Below, piece after piece: positions 9,050 through 18,574 of a DNA stretch of 64,000 bases; the first letter of the stretch is position 1, and each line of letters opens with the position of its first letter. Source of the DNA: Eubacteriales bacterium (lineage in GTDB: Bacteria > Bacillota > Clostridia > Lachnospirales > Lachnospiraceae); assembly GCA_030536995.1 (NCBI GenBank), contig JAUNOY010000011.1:1-64000 (forward strand). Direction: 5' to 3'. The notes beneath the pieces were generated by a model. The model was given only the letters and a program-made list of their open reading frames with translations. It was not told the DNA's origin and did no database searches. A program made the translations under genes and the position numbers.

Positions 9050-9288
9050 GGTAAAATCTCCTTTGCCATCTTTAAATATGAAATCATTATAACTCTTGTT
9101 TCGTGAAAAATCACCATAAATTTTATTTTTTTACATTTTATACTGCTTACAAACCCCAATATCTAATTTAATATGCCATTTTTTCCAAAAGGCAGGCTTT
9201 TCTTTCCCATGATTTAATGTTACAATGATAATTACAGCATTTTATCTGATGAAGCGCTGTATCTACTATCATTACGGAGGAAAACAGT

Positions 9289-10599
9289 ATGAAAAAAGGA
9301 AACTGGGTAGCTTTACTTCCCATAGGCGTTTTTCTGGTACTGTATCTGGGACTTGGAATCCTGTTTGAATACGTACTGAAAATACCAATGGGCTTTTACA
9401 ACATCCCGATTGTAGTTTCATTTCTCGCCGCACTTCTTGTTGCGTGTGTGCAGAATCCCAAATTAAAATTTGAAGAAAAACTGAAAATCATGGCACAGGG
9501 TGTAGGAGACAAAAACATCATCACCATGATTCTTATTTTTATGACAGCAGGAATTTTTGTCGGTGTTGTCGGCAGAAGCAGTGCCGAGAGTGTAGCCTAT
9601 TGCCTTCTTTCCATTATTCCTGCCCGACTTGCAGTAATTGTCTTGTTCATCGTAAGTTGTTTTATTTCTCTTGCAATGGGAACTTCTGTAGGAACAATTA
9701 CTCTGATCACCCCGATTGCTATTGCCGTATCAACAGGTTCCGGCTTCAGTGTACCGCTGTGCATCGGCGCTGTTATGAGCGGTTCCATGTTTGGCGACAA
9801 CCTGTCCTTCATCTCAGATACCACAATTGCGGCATGTAACGGGCAGGGCTGTGCAATGAAGGATAAATTCCGGGCAAACTTTGGAATTGCACTTCCCGCA
9901 GCTATTGTGACACTGATTATTATTTTTGTCCGCACAGCAGGATATGACGGCGGCGCAGCTATTATAGAGGACTACAATCTGGTTCAGATTATACCGTATG
10001 TCCTTGTTCTGATTGGCGGTATCATCGGAATCAATGTATTTGTCGTATTGCTGATCGGCATTTTATCCGGCTCTGTTATCATGCTTGCAACAGGAGCTAT
10101 TGAGCCAACTTCCCTGCTTGCAAACATGGGCTCAGGAGCAGCCGGAATGTACGAGACTACTATGGTTGCTATTCTTGTCTCAGCCATTTGTGCCCTGATT
10201 CACGAGTACGGTGGATTTATTGCTCTTATCGACTTCATCAAACGGATTTTCAAGAGTAAAAACGGCGGAAAATTAGGTATGGGACTTCTTGTAGGCGCTA
10301 TGGATATCGCTACCGCAAATAACACGGTTGCCATTGTAATGGCCAATCCGATTGCAAAGGAAATGTCTGATGAATACAATATTTCACCCAAAAATGCAGC
10401 ATCTATCCTTGATACATTTTCCTGTGTTTTTCAGGGAATCATCCCCTACGGTGCTCAGATGCTGGTTGCCATTTCTGCAGCTGCAGAGCTTGGAAAAGAA
10501 GTTACTGCTTTTGACATAATACCAAACTTATACTATCCGTACATGCTTCTTATTAGCTCTCTGATTTTTATTTTCCTGATTCCAAATAAAGAAAAATAA
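9289..10599 (+). CDS. NhaC-type Na+/H+ antiporter family protein
   Basis: A 436-residue integral membrane protein with about 11-12 hydrophobic helices. It fits the NhaC antiporter / ion transporter superfamily: the MGTSVGTITLITPIA stretch, GSMFGDNLSFISDTT and a late ATANNTVAIVMANP segment are characteristic. Members exchange Na+ (or organic anions) for H+, and the exact substrate is not readable. A GGAGG ribosome site precedes the ATG. Upstream is a 240-bp divergent region shared with the short GMP synthase gene, and a terminator follows. It looks monocistronic. Confidence 0.82.
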   Translation: MKKGNWVALLPIGVFLVLYLGLGILFEYVLKIPMGFYNIPIVVSFLAALLVACVQNPKLKFEEKLKIMAQGVGDKNIITMILIFMTAGIFVGVVGRSSAESVAYCLLSIIPARLAVIVLFIVSCFISLAMGTSVGTITLITPIAIAVSTGSGFSVPLCIGAVMSGSMFGDNLSFISDTTIAACNGQGCAMKDKFRANFGIALPAAIVTLIIIFVRTAGYDGGAAIIEDYNLVQIIPYVLVLIGGIIGINVFVVLLIGILSGSVIMLATGAIEPTSLLANMGSGAAGMYETTMVAILVSAICALIHEYGGFIALIDFIKRIFKSKNGGKLGMGLLVGAMDIATANNTVAIVMANPIAKEMSDEYNISPKNAASILDTFSCVFQGIIPYGAQMLVAISAAAELGKEVTAFDIIPNLYYPYMLLISSLIFIFLIPNKEK

Positions 10600-10607
10600 T
10601 ATTTGCG

Positions 10608-10638
10608 AAAAGGCACATCCCACCGGATATGCCTTTTC
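10608..10638 (+). terminator. Terminator after the NhaC-type antiporter
   Basis: AAAAGGCA...TGCCTTTT stem-loop with one mismatch, nine bases past the stop codon and followed by a T-rich run. Confidence 0.7.
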
Positions 10639-10708
10639 TCTTGCATCTTCTGTTTTAAGATTATAGAACATCATCATAATGACAAATCAGTTTCCAGAGG
10701 TAGTTCAA

Positions 10709-13444
10709 ATGAAAGGAAAAACAATTCTGAAAAAACGTCTTCGCTTTTATAGCATATATACCGTTTCCATGCTTGGAATTTTTGGTATTCTTCTTTTAAT
10801 ATTTATCAGCAACGGAAAATCCTTTGTGCGCATTGGCGACGGACTTTCCCAACATTATACAACCCTTGCCTACTGGGGCCAGTATCTCCGTTCCGTCCTT
10901 CACACACTCCTGTTTGAGCACAGAATAGAGTTTCCCCTTTGGGATCTTAAACTTGTTTTTGGCTCCGACATCCTCACGACTCTTCACTACTATGTAGTCG
11001 GCGATCCGCTGAATCTTCTGGCAGTTTTTGTACCGGAGAGATATACGGAATATCTGTATGGGTTCCTGATTTTCCTGCGCTTTTATCTTGCAGGAATCGC
11101 TTTTTGCGCCTATTGTTTTTATCACAAACATAAAGAATTTCCGGTACTTTTAGGCAGTCTGATTTATGTATATTCCCAGTGGATGATTGTTACCGGACTT
11201 GACCATCCCTATTTCCTCAATCCATGTATCTGCCTGCCTTTAATCCTTCTTGGCATAGACAAGATTTTTGATAAAAATAAACCGTATCTTTACATATGCT
11301 CTATTGCATTGTCTGCAGTAAGCAACTTTTATTTTTTCTACATGCTGGGCATTTTCGCTGTGATTTATGCAGTATTTCAATACTTTATCAGATATAGACG
11401 CATCCATCTCCGGTCCCTTTTTACCTGGCTTGAATACTTCTGTTTCTACACGGTTACAGCGCTGCTCATATCCGGTATTATACTGCTTCCAATGGTCATT
11501 ACCTTCCTTTCGAACTCAAGAATGAGTGTAGAAAGATATGTGCCGATTTTGTACAGCCAGCCTTTTTACCGCTCTCTTCTGGCTGCTTTTGCGGGGAAAA
11601 ATACTCATACACGCTTCTCCTGCATCGGAGTCGCTTCCATTTGCGTCCCTGCCCTGATTCTTCTTTTTACGAAATTCAGGAAGCATCTGGCAATGATTTG
11701 CGGAGTGCTGATGACCACGATTTTTGTGTGTATTCCATTTTTCGGTCATGTACTGAACGGTTTTTCTTATACCAGTAACCGGTGGGTATGGGTATTTGGT
11801 ATGTTATATGCCTATATGTTTGTAAAAATATATCCTGAATTTTTCTCTGTTTCCCCAAAGCAGAGAACTATTATCGGACTTATTGGTTCTGCATACGCCC
11901 TGTGGCTTATGACAGACCGACATTTACAGGGACCCAACAATCTCACTTCCGGTTTGCTCCTGCTCAGTCTGACTTTGATTTTCACACTGGGATACCGTTT
12001 TCTTGTTCAGAAAAAACAATGGATGGCCGGCTTCTTTGCCCTGTTTCTCGTTGCAGGCAATGCATGTAATATCTGGTTTTATTATGTCGGACAGCCGGAT
12101 AAAAATGTAGGCATTGAAGATTTCGCTGATGTTGGTTCTGCTTATGAGGATACGCATGACAACTCTTATCAGCGCCTTGCTTCTATGCCCGGTATTGCCC
12201 AGATACGCTATGATCAGCTTCGCCTTCCTGCTCCCGGAAATTCCGTTATTCTCAATGGATTAAACGGTACAAGATTCGGATTTTCCATCATCGCTGACTG
12301 TATTGATAACTTTTTTAACACAATGTACATGAATAATTATATGATACAAAGTGTGCAGAATCTGAACAGTCGTTCCTGGATTATGAAACTGTTTTCAGTC
12401 GGCTATTACGCAGGTCCTGCCTCAACAGCGCCCTATGGTTTTCAGCGTGTTGAACAGATTCAGGAAGAACCAAGACCGCTTTATATTTATAAAGATCCGG
12501 GGGTACTGCCTCTTGCTTATACCTACGACTCCACGGTTTCCTCTGAATCTTTCGAAAAAATGAATCCGGTCCAACGGCAGGAAGCCATGCTTCAGGGAGC
12601 TGTACTTGAGGAAAGTCATCTTCCGGAATCCGAACTTGAGTTCCAATCCAGCGATGTCCCCTTTACAGTAACAAACGCTCAGGGGCTCTCCTATAAAGAC
12701 GGTATTTTAACTGTCGCAAAAGCAAATTCCGGATGTATCCTTAACTTCACCGGGGAATCCAGATGTGAAACCTACCTTGCCTTTACCGGATTACAATATA
12801 TCGGTAAAAACCCCAAATACCGAACACTCTTTGAGACCTCCGACTATACTACAGCGTATGTTTCTGCCAAGCCCCTTGGTGTCAAAAAGAGTATCCGGCA
12901 AACAATTCAATCCCTGTCTCCTAAGAATAATTTCACCAGCGGAAGGTCAAATTATGGTATGAATTTCCTATATCATAAAGAACTAATCCATCAAATTGAA
13001 CTTACTTTTGAGACTCCCGGAAAATACCGGCTTTCAAACATTCAGGTCTTATGCCAGAAGGTGAACCGCCTCTCTGACTTTGCTTCTCTTCGAAAGGAAG
13101 AAGCGCCTGCAGACCTTAGTATAAAGGGAAATCACATCACCTGCACTGCCGATTTCAGCAAAACCAGAGAGCTTGTTCTTTCCATTCCCTACAGCAAAGG
13201 ATGGAAACTATATATAGATGGGGAAAAACACCCTGTCCATCAGGCTAATCTAATGTTTCTGGGCGCAGAAATACCGGGCGGAAAGCATCAAATAGAATTT
13301 GTCTATATGACGCCTTACCTCCCGGCAGGTATTACAGCCACCATTTCAGGTTTCCTATTGTTACTTATGATTTTTCTGCTCCAGCGTAAGCAGAGCAAGC
13401 TTTTTGTCCAGCCCTCCCGCATATCCGGTAAGACTTCCGTCTGA
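10709..13444 (+). CDS. YfhO family multi-pass membrane protein
   Basis: A protein of about 911 residues, probably a GT-C-fold lipid-linked glycosyltransferase or related envelope enzyme (YfhO/DUF6044-like). There are about 12 hydrophobic segments in the first 460 residues, with the early GDGLSQHYTTLAYWGQYL motif in the first outside loop, then a large extracellular beta-rich domain (about 470-870) and one final transmembrane segment with a basic tail. The frame is open from 10679, but an AGAGG ribosome site lies 8 bp before the ATG at 10709, which is preferred. Its last 84 bp overlap the 3' end of the convergent ogt gene. Confidence 0.82.
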   Translation: MKGKTILKKRLRFYSIYTVSMLGIFGILLLIFISNGKSFVRIGDGLSQHYTTLAYWGQYLRSVLHTLLFEHRIEFPLWDLKLVFGSDILTTLHYYVVGDPLNLLAVFVPERYTEYLYGFLIFLRFYLAGIAFCAYCFYHKHKEFPVLLGSLIYVYSQWMIVTGLDHPYFLNPCICLPLILLGIDKIFDKNKPYLYICSIALSAVSNFYFFYMLGIFAVIYAVFQYFIRYRRIHLRSLFTWLEYFCFYTVTALLISGIILLPMVITFLSNSRMSVERYVPILYSQPFYRSLLAAFAGKNTHTRFSCIGVASICVPALILLFTKFRKHLAMICGVLMTTIFVCIPFFGHVLNGFSYTSNRWVWVFGMLYAYMFVKIYPEFFSVSPKQRTIIGLIGSAYALWLMTDRHLQGPNNLTSGLLLLSLTLIFTLGYRFLVQKKQWMAGFFALFLVAGNACNIWFYYVGQPDKNVGIEDFADVGSAYEDTHDNSYQRLASMPGIAQIRYDQLRLPAPGNSVILNGLNGTRFGFSIIADCIDNFFNTMYMNNYMIQSVQNLNSRSWIMKLFSVGYYAGPASTAPYGFQRVEQIQEEPRPLYIYKDPGVLPLAYTYDSTVSSESFEKMNPVQRQEAMLQGAVLEESHLPESELEFQSSDVPFTVTNAQGLSYKDGILTVAKANSGCILNFTGESRCETYLAFTGLQYIGKNPKYRTLFETSDYTTAYVSAKPLGVKKSIRQTIQSLSPKNNFTSGRSNYGMNFLYHKELIHQIELTFETPGKYRLSNIQVLCQKVNRLSDFASLRKEEAPADLSIKGNHITCTADFSKTRELVLSIPYSKGWKLYIDGEKHPVHQANLMFLGAEIPGGKHQIEFVYMTPYLPAGITATISGFLLLLMIFLLQRKQSKLFVQPSRISGKTSV

Positions 13445-13879
13445 ACCGACTACGCGGTGACAGGGCACCAGAATGGAAATAGGGTTGTGTCCCACTGCTC
13501 CTCCCACAGCCTGGGCGGACATGGTTAACAGCCCTTTTTTCTTTGCAATTTTCCCTGCAATTTCACCATAAGTCACTGTCTCTCCATATGGGATTTCCAG
13601 AAGAAGCTTCCACACTTCCTTCCGAAATTCTGTTCCATTCAAAGATAATTCCGGAAGAAAATCCGGCTCTTTTCCACTGAAATATAAATCCAACCATCGT
13701 ATTGTTTCCCCAAATATAGGAAGTTCTTTTTGTTCATATACTATCTTTTCTTTCGGAAAGTCTGCACCGAAATATTTCTGTCTCTCAAACCAAAGTCCGG
13801 TCAGAGCGTTTCCATCCGATGACATTGTCATTTTCCCCAACGGTGAATTATAGAAATATAATAAAATTCTTTTGTCCAT
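13361..13879 (-). CDS. ogt: Methylated-DNA-[protein]-cysteine S-methyltransferase
   Basis: A 172-residue suicide DNA-repair protein that takes methyl groups from O6-methylguanine. The active-site VPCHRVVG motif carries Cys140, the helix-turn-helix arginine-finger region (TVTYGEIAG) precedes it, and GYAGGLDKK follows. Length is standard. It starts 4 bp after the MATE stop, so it is last in a pRiA4b-MATE-ogt transcript. Its C-terminal 28 codons overlap the end of the convergent YfhO gene. Confidence 0.95.
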   Translation of the reverse strand: MDKRILLYFYNSPLGKMTMSSDGNALTGLWFERQKYFGADFPKEKIVYEQKELPIFGETIRWLDLYFSGKEPDFLPELSLNGTEFRKEVWKLLLEIPYGETVTYGEIAGKIAKKKGLLTMSAQAVGGAVGHNPISILVPCHRVVGSDGSLTGYAGGLDKKLALLTLEQKNHK

Positions 13880-13882
13880 AAT

Positions 13883-15247
13883 TTATGCAGTCACACCCAT
13901 CTTTCTGTGCAGTTTTTTCCGTACAGACAGGAAGCAGATTACCTGAAGGATAATCGTAATAATCCATGACGCCGGATAAGAAATAAACAGGATATCAAGA
14001 CTTCTGTGTGCAGGAAATACCAGGAATATCCACACAATTCGAGTACCTACTGTTCCGATCACTGAAAGAATCATAGGAACTGCAGAGTGTCCCATTCCCC
14101 TAAGTGCTCCCGGGAAAAGATCCATTAAACCGCACATAAAGTACGTCACAGTCGTATATAAAAGAACCTCCATACCACACTGGATTACCTCCGGATCCGA
14201 AGTATATACTTTCAGAAGATTTGGTCCGAAAATATAAGCTCCTCCTCCAAGAATAACTGCAACACTGACAGAAAGTATGATGCAGTTTATCAGCACCTTA
14301 TCCATTCGTTTCCACTTCCCAACACCAAAATTCTGGCTGGTGAAACTCATACATGCCTGTGTAACTGAATTGACAGCAGCATATAAGAAACCGAAAATAT
14401 TGTTAGCCGCTGTATATCCCGCCATTGCAATCGATCCAAAAGAATTGACCGATGACTGCAGAAGTACATTGGAAAAATTAATCACCGTGCTCTGTATTCC
14501 TGCCGGAATTCCTACCAGAAAAATCTGCTTCAGATATCTCCATTTCAGGGTCAGTTTGGAAAAACGAAGCTGATAAGTAGACTCTGTTTTGTAAAGGCAG
14601 CGCAGCACAAGTACACAGGAAATCAACTGGGAAATCACTGTTGCAATTGCCACTCCTGCTACCCCCATATGAAATACAATAACCAGAAACATATTCAGTC
14701 CGGCATTTGTAACCCCTGCTATAATAAGGAAAAACAGAGGACGTTTTGTGTCTCCAACCGCTCTGAGCACAGCCGCCCCATAATTGTAAAGCATAAAGAA
14801 CGGCATACCGATAAAATAAATTCTCATATAAAGCACAGACTGGTCAATGACATCTTTTGGAGTATCCATTAAGCCCAGAGCTCCTTTTGCAAAAAAGATA
14901 CCCACAAAACTCATAACAACTCCGCTGATAAGGGCAAATGTAATTGCCGTATGTACTGTTTCCGACATCTCTTTTGCTCTTCCGGAAGCATAAAAACGTG
15001 CTGCCAGAACATTTGCGCCAAGGGAAACCCCGATAAAAAGATTAATAAACATACTTATCAGCGCAGATGTTGAACCAACGGCTGCCAGCGCCTGACTCCC
15101 GCTAAACCTTCCCACAACAACAATGTCTACCGCATTAAAAAGTAGCTGCAGTATACTGGACAGCATCAGAGGGATAGAAAAAGAAATCAGCTTATCCATA
15201 ATGGAGCCATTGCACATATCAATCTCATATTTGTTAGTTTTTGACAT
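13883..15247 (-). CDS. MATE family efflux transporter
   Basis: A 454-residue transporter with 12 predicted transmembrane segments in two similar halves (MatE domains at about 15-175 and 240-400). The N-terminal PLMLSSILQLLFNAVDIVVVGRF segment and the second-half repeat IPAGIQSTVINFSN are characteristic. Members export drugs or metabolites in exchange for Na+ or H+. The substrate is unknown. It lies between the pRiA4b-like gene (25-bp gap) and ogt (4-bp gap). Confidence 0.93.
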   Translation of the reverse strand: MSKTNKYEIDMCNGSIMDKLISFSIPLMLSSILQLLFNAVDIVVVGRFSGSQALAAVGSTSALISMFINLFIGVSLGANVLAARFYASGRAKEMSETVHTAITFALISGVVMSFVGIFFAKGALGLMDTPKDVIDQSVLYMRIYFIGMPFFMLYNYGAAVLRAVGDTKRPLFFLIIAGVTNAGLNMFLVIVFHMGVAGVAIATVISQLISCVLVLRCLYKTESTYQLRFSKLTLKWRYLKQIFLVGIPAGIQSTVINFSNVLLQSSVNSFGSIAMAGYTAANNIFGFLYAAVNSVTQACMSFTSQNFGVGKWKRMDKVLINCIILSVSVAVILGGGAYIFGPNLLKVYTSDPEVIQCGMEVLLYTTVTYFMCGLMDLFPGALRGMGHSAVPMILSVIGTVGTRIVWIFLVFPAHRSLDILFISYPASWIITIILQVICFLSVRKKLHRKMGVTA

Positions 15248-15272
15248 TTAATTTCCACCTCTTTTATTAAAA

Positions 15273-16889
15273 TCACCCCGGAAATCGGATAATTTTTCCA
15301 TTTCTTTCCGGCTGTCTTGAAGAATTTATTTCTGCCGGAGTATGCCCGCGGAACAGTATCATTCGCGTATGCTCCGAAACCTTCATCAGTTTTTTTATAA
15401 ACTGATTCTGTTTTTTATAATTCTCCATTACATCCTCAAAGCCCATAAATCCTTCTTCCAGCATTTCCATAATGCTTTCCGGAGTCTCTCCTATTCTAAG
15501 CATGAGCTGAACCCTTTTACAGAGAAATTCTGCATCTTCATCCGTATCTTCTCCATTTTTACGGAAAAATGTCTGAAGACTTTTCAGGGCTTCATCAAAT
15601 GGCAGATATCCTTTTTTCATAAGAAGTTCAGCCTCTTCCCTTGTGGGAAAATAATAGCTGATATTTCCCTGCATCTTAAAAAATTCCCTGTAATAATTCT
15701 GGGATGTAAGGATTTTTAAAACAAGCATTCCTTCTTTTACCACAAAATATTTCTTATTTTCGGGGATTTCTTCCGCAAAAATAAGAACTTCCAGCTCTCC
15801 TTTTGTTCTGCCTGTATATTTTTCGTAAATTTCAAGCATTTTACTGATTGGACAAACACCGTAAAGCTCCGCTGCCAGATTCATATAACTTGTCAATTCA
15901 GCTTCCTCTTTACAGGTTTTCTTCCATTCTTCATCACAGTTTATGCGATAAGCTTCCTTTACCTCCTCAGGTATACAGATATAATCTTCCATGAAATATT
16001 CATCTTTGTGAACTGCATAACCACCGTTCAGTAAAGTATCATAATCATCATCCAAAAAGTCAATTTGGGCAAAATTATTTTCACTTTCCAGAAGTTCTGT
16101 TTCTCTGTCGTTCAGATACCTGAAATAGCTGCACATAACTCTTTTATCCAGTAAATCCTTTGACAAATACTTTACAATAGCATCCTTCTTCAAACCACTG
16201 TAACCGGTCATGTGATGCAGCTTAACAATTTCCATTAATTCCTGTTTCGTATACTTGCCCAAAATTTCTGTTAAGGTCACATGATTTAATTCTGTTTCAT
16301 CCATTTTCATGGGAGCGCTCGTTTCTTCGCTGAGACAGAGTCTTTTAAGACTCTCATTCACACATTCCATATCATATTCTGTGTAAAAATTTCCTTCTGT
16401 CCATTCTTTCATTTCTTCATATTCCGGTGAATCCGGATTTCTCAGTATTTCCAGAATCCTATAATATTCGTCAATCCCTCCGCAGTCCTCATAAGGCGTT
16501 CCGCCTTTATATTTCAGAACCTGAGCATAATTTCCATCATAATCCTCCAGAATTTTTTCCACAGTTACACGATGCTGCCAGTTGTCCCCGAAATCGTATA
16601 TGTAGGTAAACCACTCTTCGGTATCCAAATAGGTATCAATCAGAGTCTCACTTGCTTCTTCTCTTTCATAATCCGACCATCCGAAATCATCGTACTCATC
16701 TACATTATCTTCCACCTGAATTCTCAGATGATAAAATTCAAAACAAAAAAGATGACAACCGCACCATCCCATTGCCTCATTTAATATAACCGCAAGCTGA
16801 GAAAAGCTCAATCCCGCAGGAACAATCAGACGTCTCCAGATAGGTGGATGCGAGTTTTTTATTTGTATTTTTAACTGATACGCTTTCAC
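15273..16889 (-). CDS. pRiA4b ORF-3-like protein with long C-terminal extension
   Basis: A 538-residue cytoplasmic protein. Residues 1-190 form a plasmid pRiA4b ORF-3-like domain: the N-terminal YQLKIQIKNSHPPIWRRLIV, the YDFGDNWQHRVTVEK block and the GGTPYEDCGG block are diagnostic. Residues about 205-250 contain a Rho-N/SAP-like short helical motif (LGKYTKQELMEIVKLH). The rest is a charged, helical region of unknown function with a basic end. The family has no established activity. It is first in the transcript with MATE and ogt. Confidence 0.82.
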   Translation of the reverse strand: MKAYQLKIQIKNSHPPIWRRLIVPAGLSFSQLAVILNEAMGWCGCHLFCFEFYHLRIQVEDNVDEYDDFGWSDYEREEASETLIDTYLDTEEWFTYIYDFGDNWQHRVTVEKILEDYDGNYAQVLKYKGGTPYEDCGGIDEYYRILEILRNPDSPEYEEMKEWTEGNFYTEYDMECVNESLKRLCLSEETSAPMKMDETELNHVTLTEILGKYTKQELMEIVKLHHMTGYSGLKKDAIVKYLSKDLLDKRVMCSYFRYLNDRETELLESENNFAQIDFLDDDYDTLLNGGYAVHKDEYFMEDYICIPEEVKEAYRINCDEEWKKTCKEEAELTSYMNLAAELYGVCPISKMLEIYEKYTGRTKGELEVLIFAEEIPENKKYFVVKEGMLVLKILTSQNYYREFFKMQGNISYYFPTREEAELLMKKGYLPFDEALKSLQTFFRKNGEDTDEDAEFLCKRVQLMLRIGETPESIMEMLEEGFMGFEDVMENYKKQNQFIKKLMKVSEHTRMILFRGHTPAEINSSRQPERNGKIIRFPG

Positions 16890-17002
16890 AAAAGCCCTCC
16901 TTTTTCATTTCCGTACCTCGTGATTCTCTTTCATTTTACACTACAGCCAAAGGATTGTGAACCGATATTTTGATTTGTTTTCCGGAAGTTTTACAGACAC
17001 TA

Positions 17003-17035
17003 AAACATGCCCCGTAGTTTCCGCGGGACATGTTT
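17003..17035 (-). terminator. Terminator after the second MATE gene
   Basis: AAACATG(C)CCCG / CGGG(A)CATGTTT stem, with one position that pairs as G-U in the leftward transcript, 15 bp beyond the MATE stop at 17050. The U-tract is only moderate. Confidence 0.7.
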
Positions 17036-17049
17036 CGACATCTTATGTT

Positions 17050-18396
17050 TTATTCTTTTCTTAAAATTTTTTTCACACAATTTCTATACACACAATAAGC
17101 GTATACAGCAGTTATAAATTCTGTAACGGCAAAAGCAGTCCAGACACCGTTTGCCCCCATAAATCTGCTTAATAAAAAGGCTGCCGGAATCATTACAACT
17201 ACATATCTGGAAAGGGAAATGCAAAGAGACGAAGTTCCTTTTCCCATTCCCTCCAGGAAACCACAGGTTGTAACCGACACCGCTGAAACGATGAATCCAA
17301 GGCTTACGATATGAAGTGCCTGTATGCCGATTCTTATCGTATCTGCATTTGAAGTAAACATTCCGATAAGCTGTCCCGGAATCGTCCATGAAAGCACTGT
17401 TCCCACAAGCATCACCACTGCTGTAAGCCTAATTGCAGTACGGTAAATCTCGCGGACGCGCCCATGTTCTCCGGCCCCATAATTATAGCCTACCAGAGGA
17501 CGGATTCCCTGAACGATTCCATTTCCGGTAAGATAAATAAATGTCTGAAGCTTATAATAAACACCCAGAACCAGTACATATGAGCCGGAAAATCCTGCAA
17601 GAATTCCGTTCAAGGCAGAAATCAGAAAAGATGGCAGCGCAATATTCAGAGCAGCCGGTATTCCAATTCCATACAGTTTTGCTGTAATACTTCTGTCTGG
17701 TTTAAGGTATTTTTTTCTAATTTTTACCGGTATCGGACGAGCCACATAGAATACAAGATATGCGATCAGAGTAATTGCCTGTCCTATATCTGTTGCGTAA
17801 GCCGCACCTGCAATTCCCATCTCCGGAAAAATCCCAATGCCGAAAATCATCATCGGGTCAAGAATAATATTTGCCACAAAGCCACACATCATGCAGAACA
17901 TTGATACCTTCATTCTTCCCACAGATTGGAAAATCTTTTCAAAGGCTACACCAGCTGCAATAACCGGTGCAAATATAAACGCCCTCTCTGCATAAATCAA
18001 AGCCAGACTGATTACTTTTTCATCTGAAGAAAACATCCTCAGAAATGCAGGCATTACACCAATACAGATAACTGCCAGAAGTATTCCGTGCAAAAGATTA
18101 AACAGCATTCCCTGCGTCGTGGCACGGTCTGCATCTTCCTGCTGCCTCGCTCCCAAAAAATAAGATATCACTGCATTTGTTCCAATACCAAATCCTACTG
18201 CTATAGCTGTAATAATATTCTGTACCGGATATACCAGCGCCAGAGCAGTCATTGCGTCTTCACTCATTTTTGCCACAAAATAGCTATCAACAATATTGTA
18301 AAGTGAGTTTACTCCCATGGAGATTACCATTGGCAAAGACATGGACAGCACCAGCGGAAGAACCTTTTTTTCTTTCATAAACGTCTGTTCTGTCAT
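17050..18396 (-). CDS. MATE family efflux transporter
   Basis: A 448-residue, 12-TM member of the MATE family. The first segment LPLVLSMSLPMVISMGVNSLYNIVDSYFVAK and the later IPAALNIALPSFLISALNG repeat match the NorM/MepA-like group. It is clearly divergent from the MATE protein at 13883-15247 and is not a local duplication. It appears monocistronic, with terminators on both sides. The substrate is unknown. Confidence 0.92.
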   Translation of the reverse strand: MTEQTFMKEKKVLPLVLSMSLPMVISMGVNSLYNIVDSYFVAKMSEDAMTALALVYPVQNIITAIAVGFGIGTNAVISYFLGARQQEDADRATTQGMLFNLLHGILLAVICIGVMPAFLRMFSSDEKVISLALIYAERAFIFAPVIAAGVAFEKIFQSVGRMKVSMFCMMCGFVANIILDPMMIFGIGIFPEMGIAGAAYATDIGQAITLIAYLVFYVARPIPVKIRKKYLKPDRSITAKLYGIGIPAALNIALPSFLISALNGILAGFSGSYVLVLGVYYKLQTFIYLTGNGIVQGIRPLVGYNYGAGEHGRVREIYRTAIRLTAVVMLVGTVLSWTIPGQLIGMFTSNADTIRIGIQALHIVSLGFIVSAVSVTTCGFLEGMGKGTSSLCISLSRYVVVMIPAAFLLSRFMGANGVWTAFAVTEFITAVYAYCVYRNCVKKILRKE

Positions 18397-18512
18397 AGTT
18401 TTAATACTTTCTCTCCTTTATGTATAAAGATTCAACTTTTTATTATAAACTATTTTTTAAAAAATGGAATGAAAATTTTTACAAATGCAAAATATATTTT
18501 TCGCCATGAGAA

Positions 18513-18552
18513 AAGCCCAGAAATCCAAACGTTATTTCGGATTTCCAGGCTT
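18513..18552 (-). terminator. Terminator after the radical SAM gene
   Basis: AAGCC...GAAATCC paired with GGATTTC...GGCTT around a short loop. Read leftward it is followed by TTTTCTC. It sits 22 bp past the stop at 18575. Confidence 0.75.
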
Positions 18553-18574
18553 ATATATGCGTATAAAATAATTT

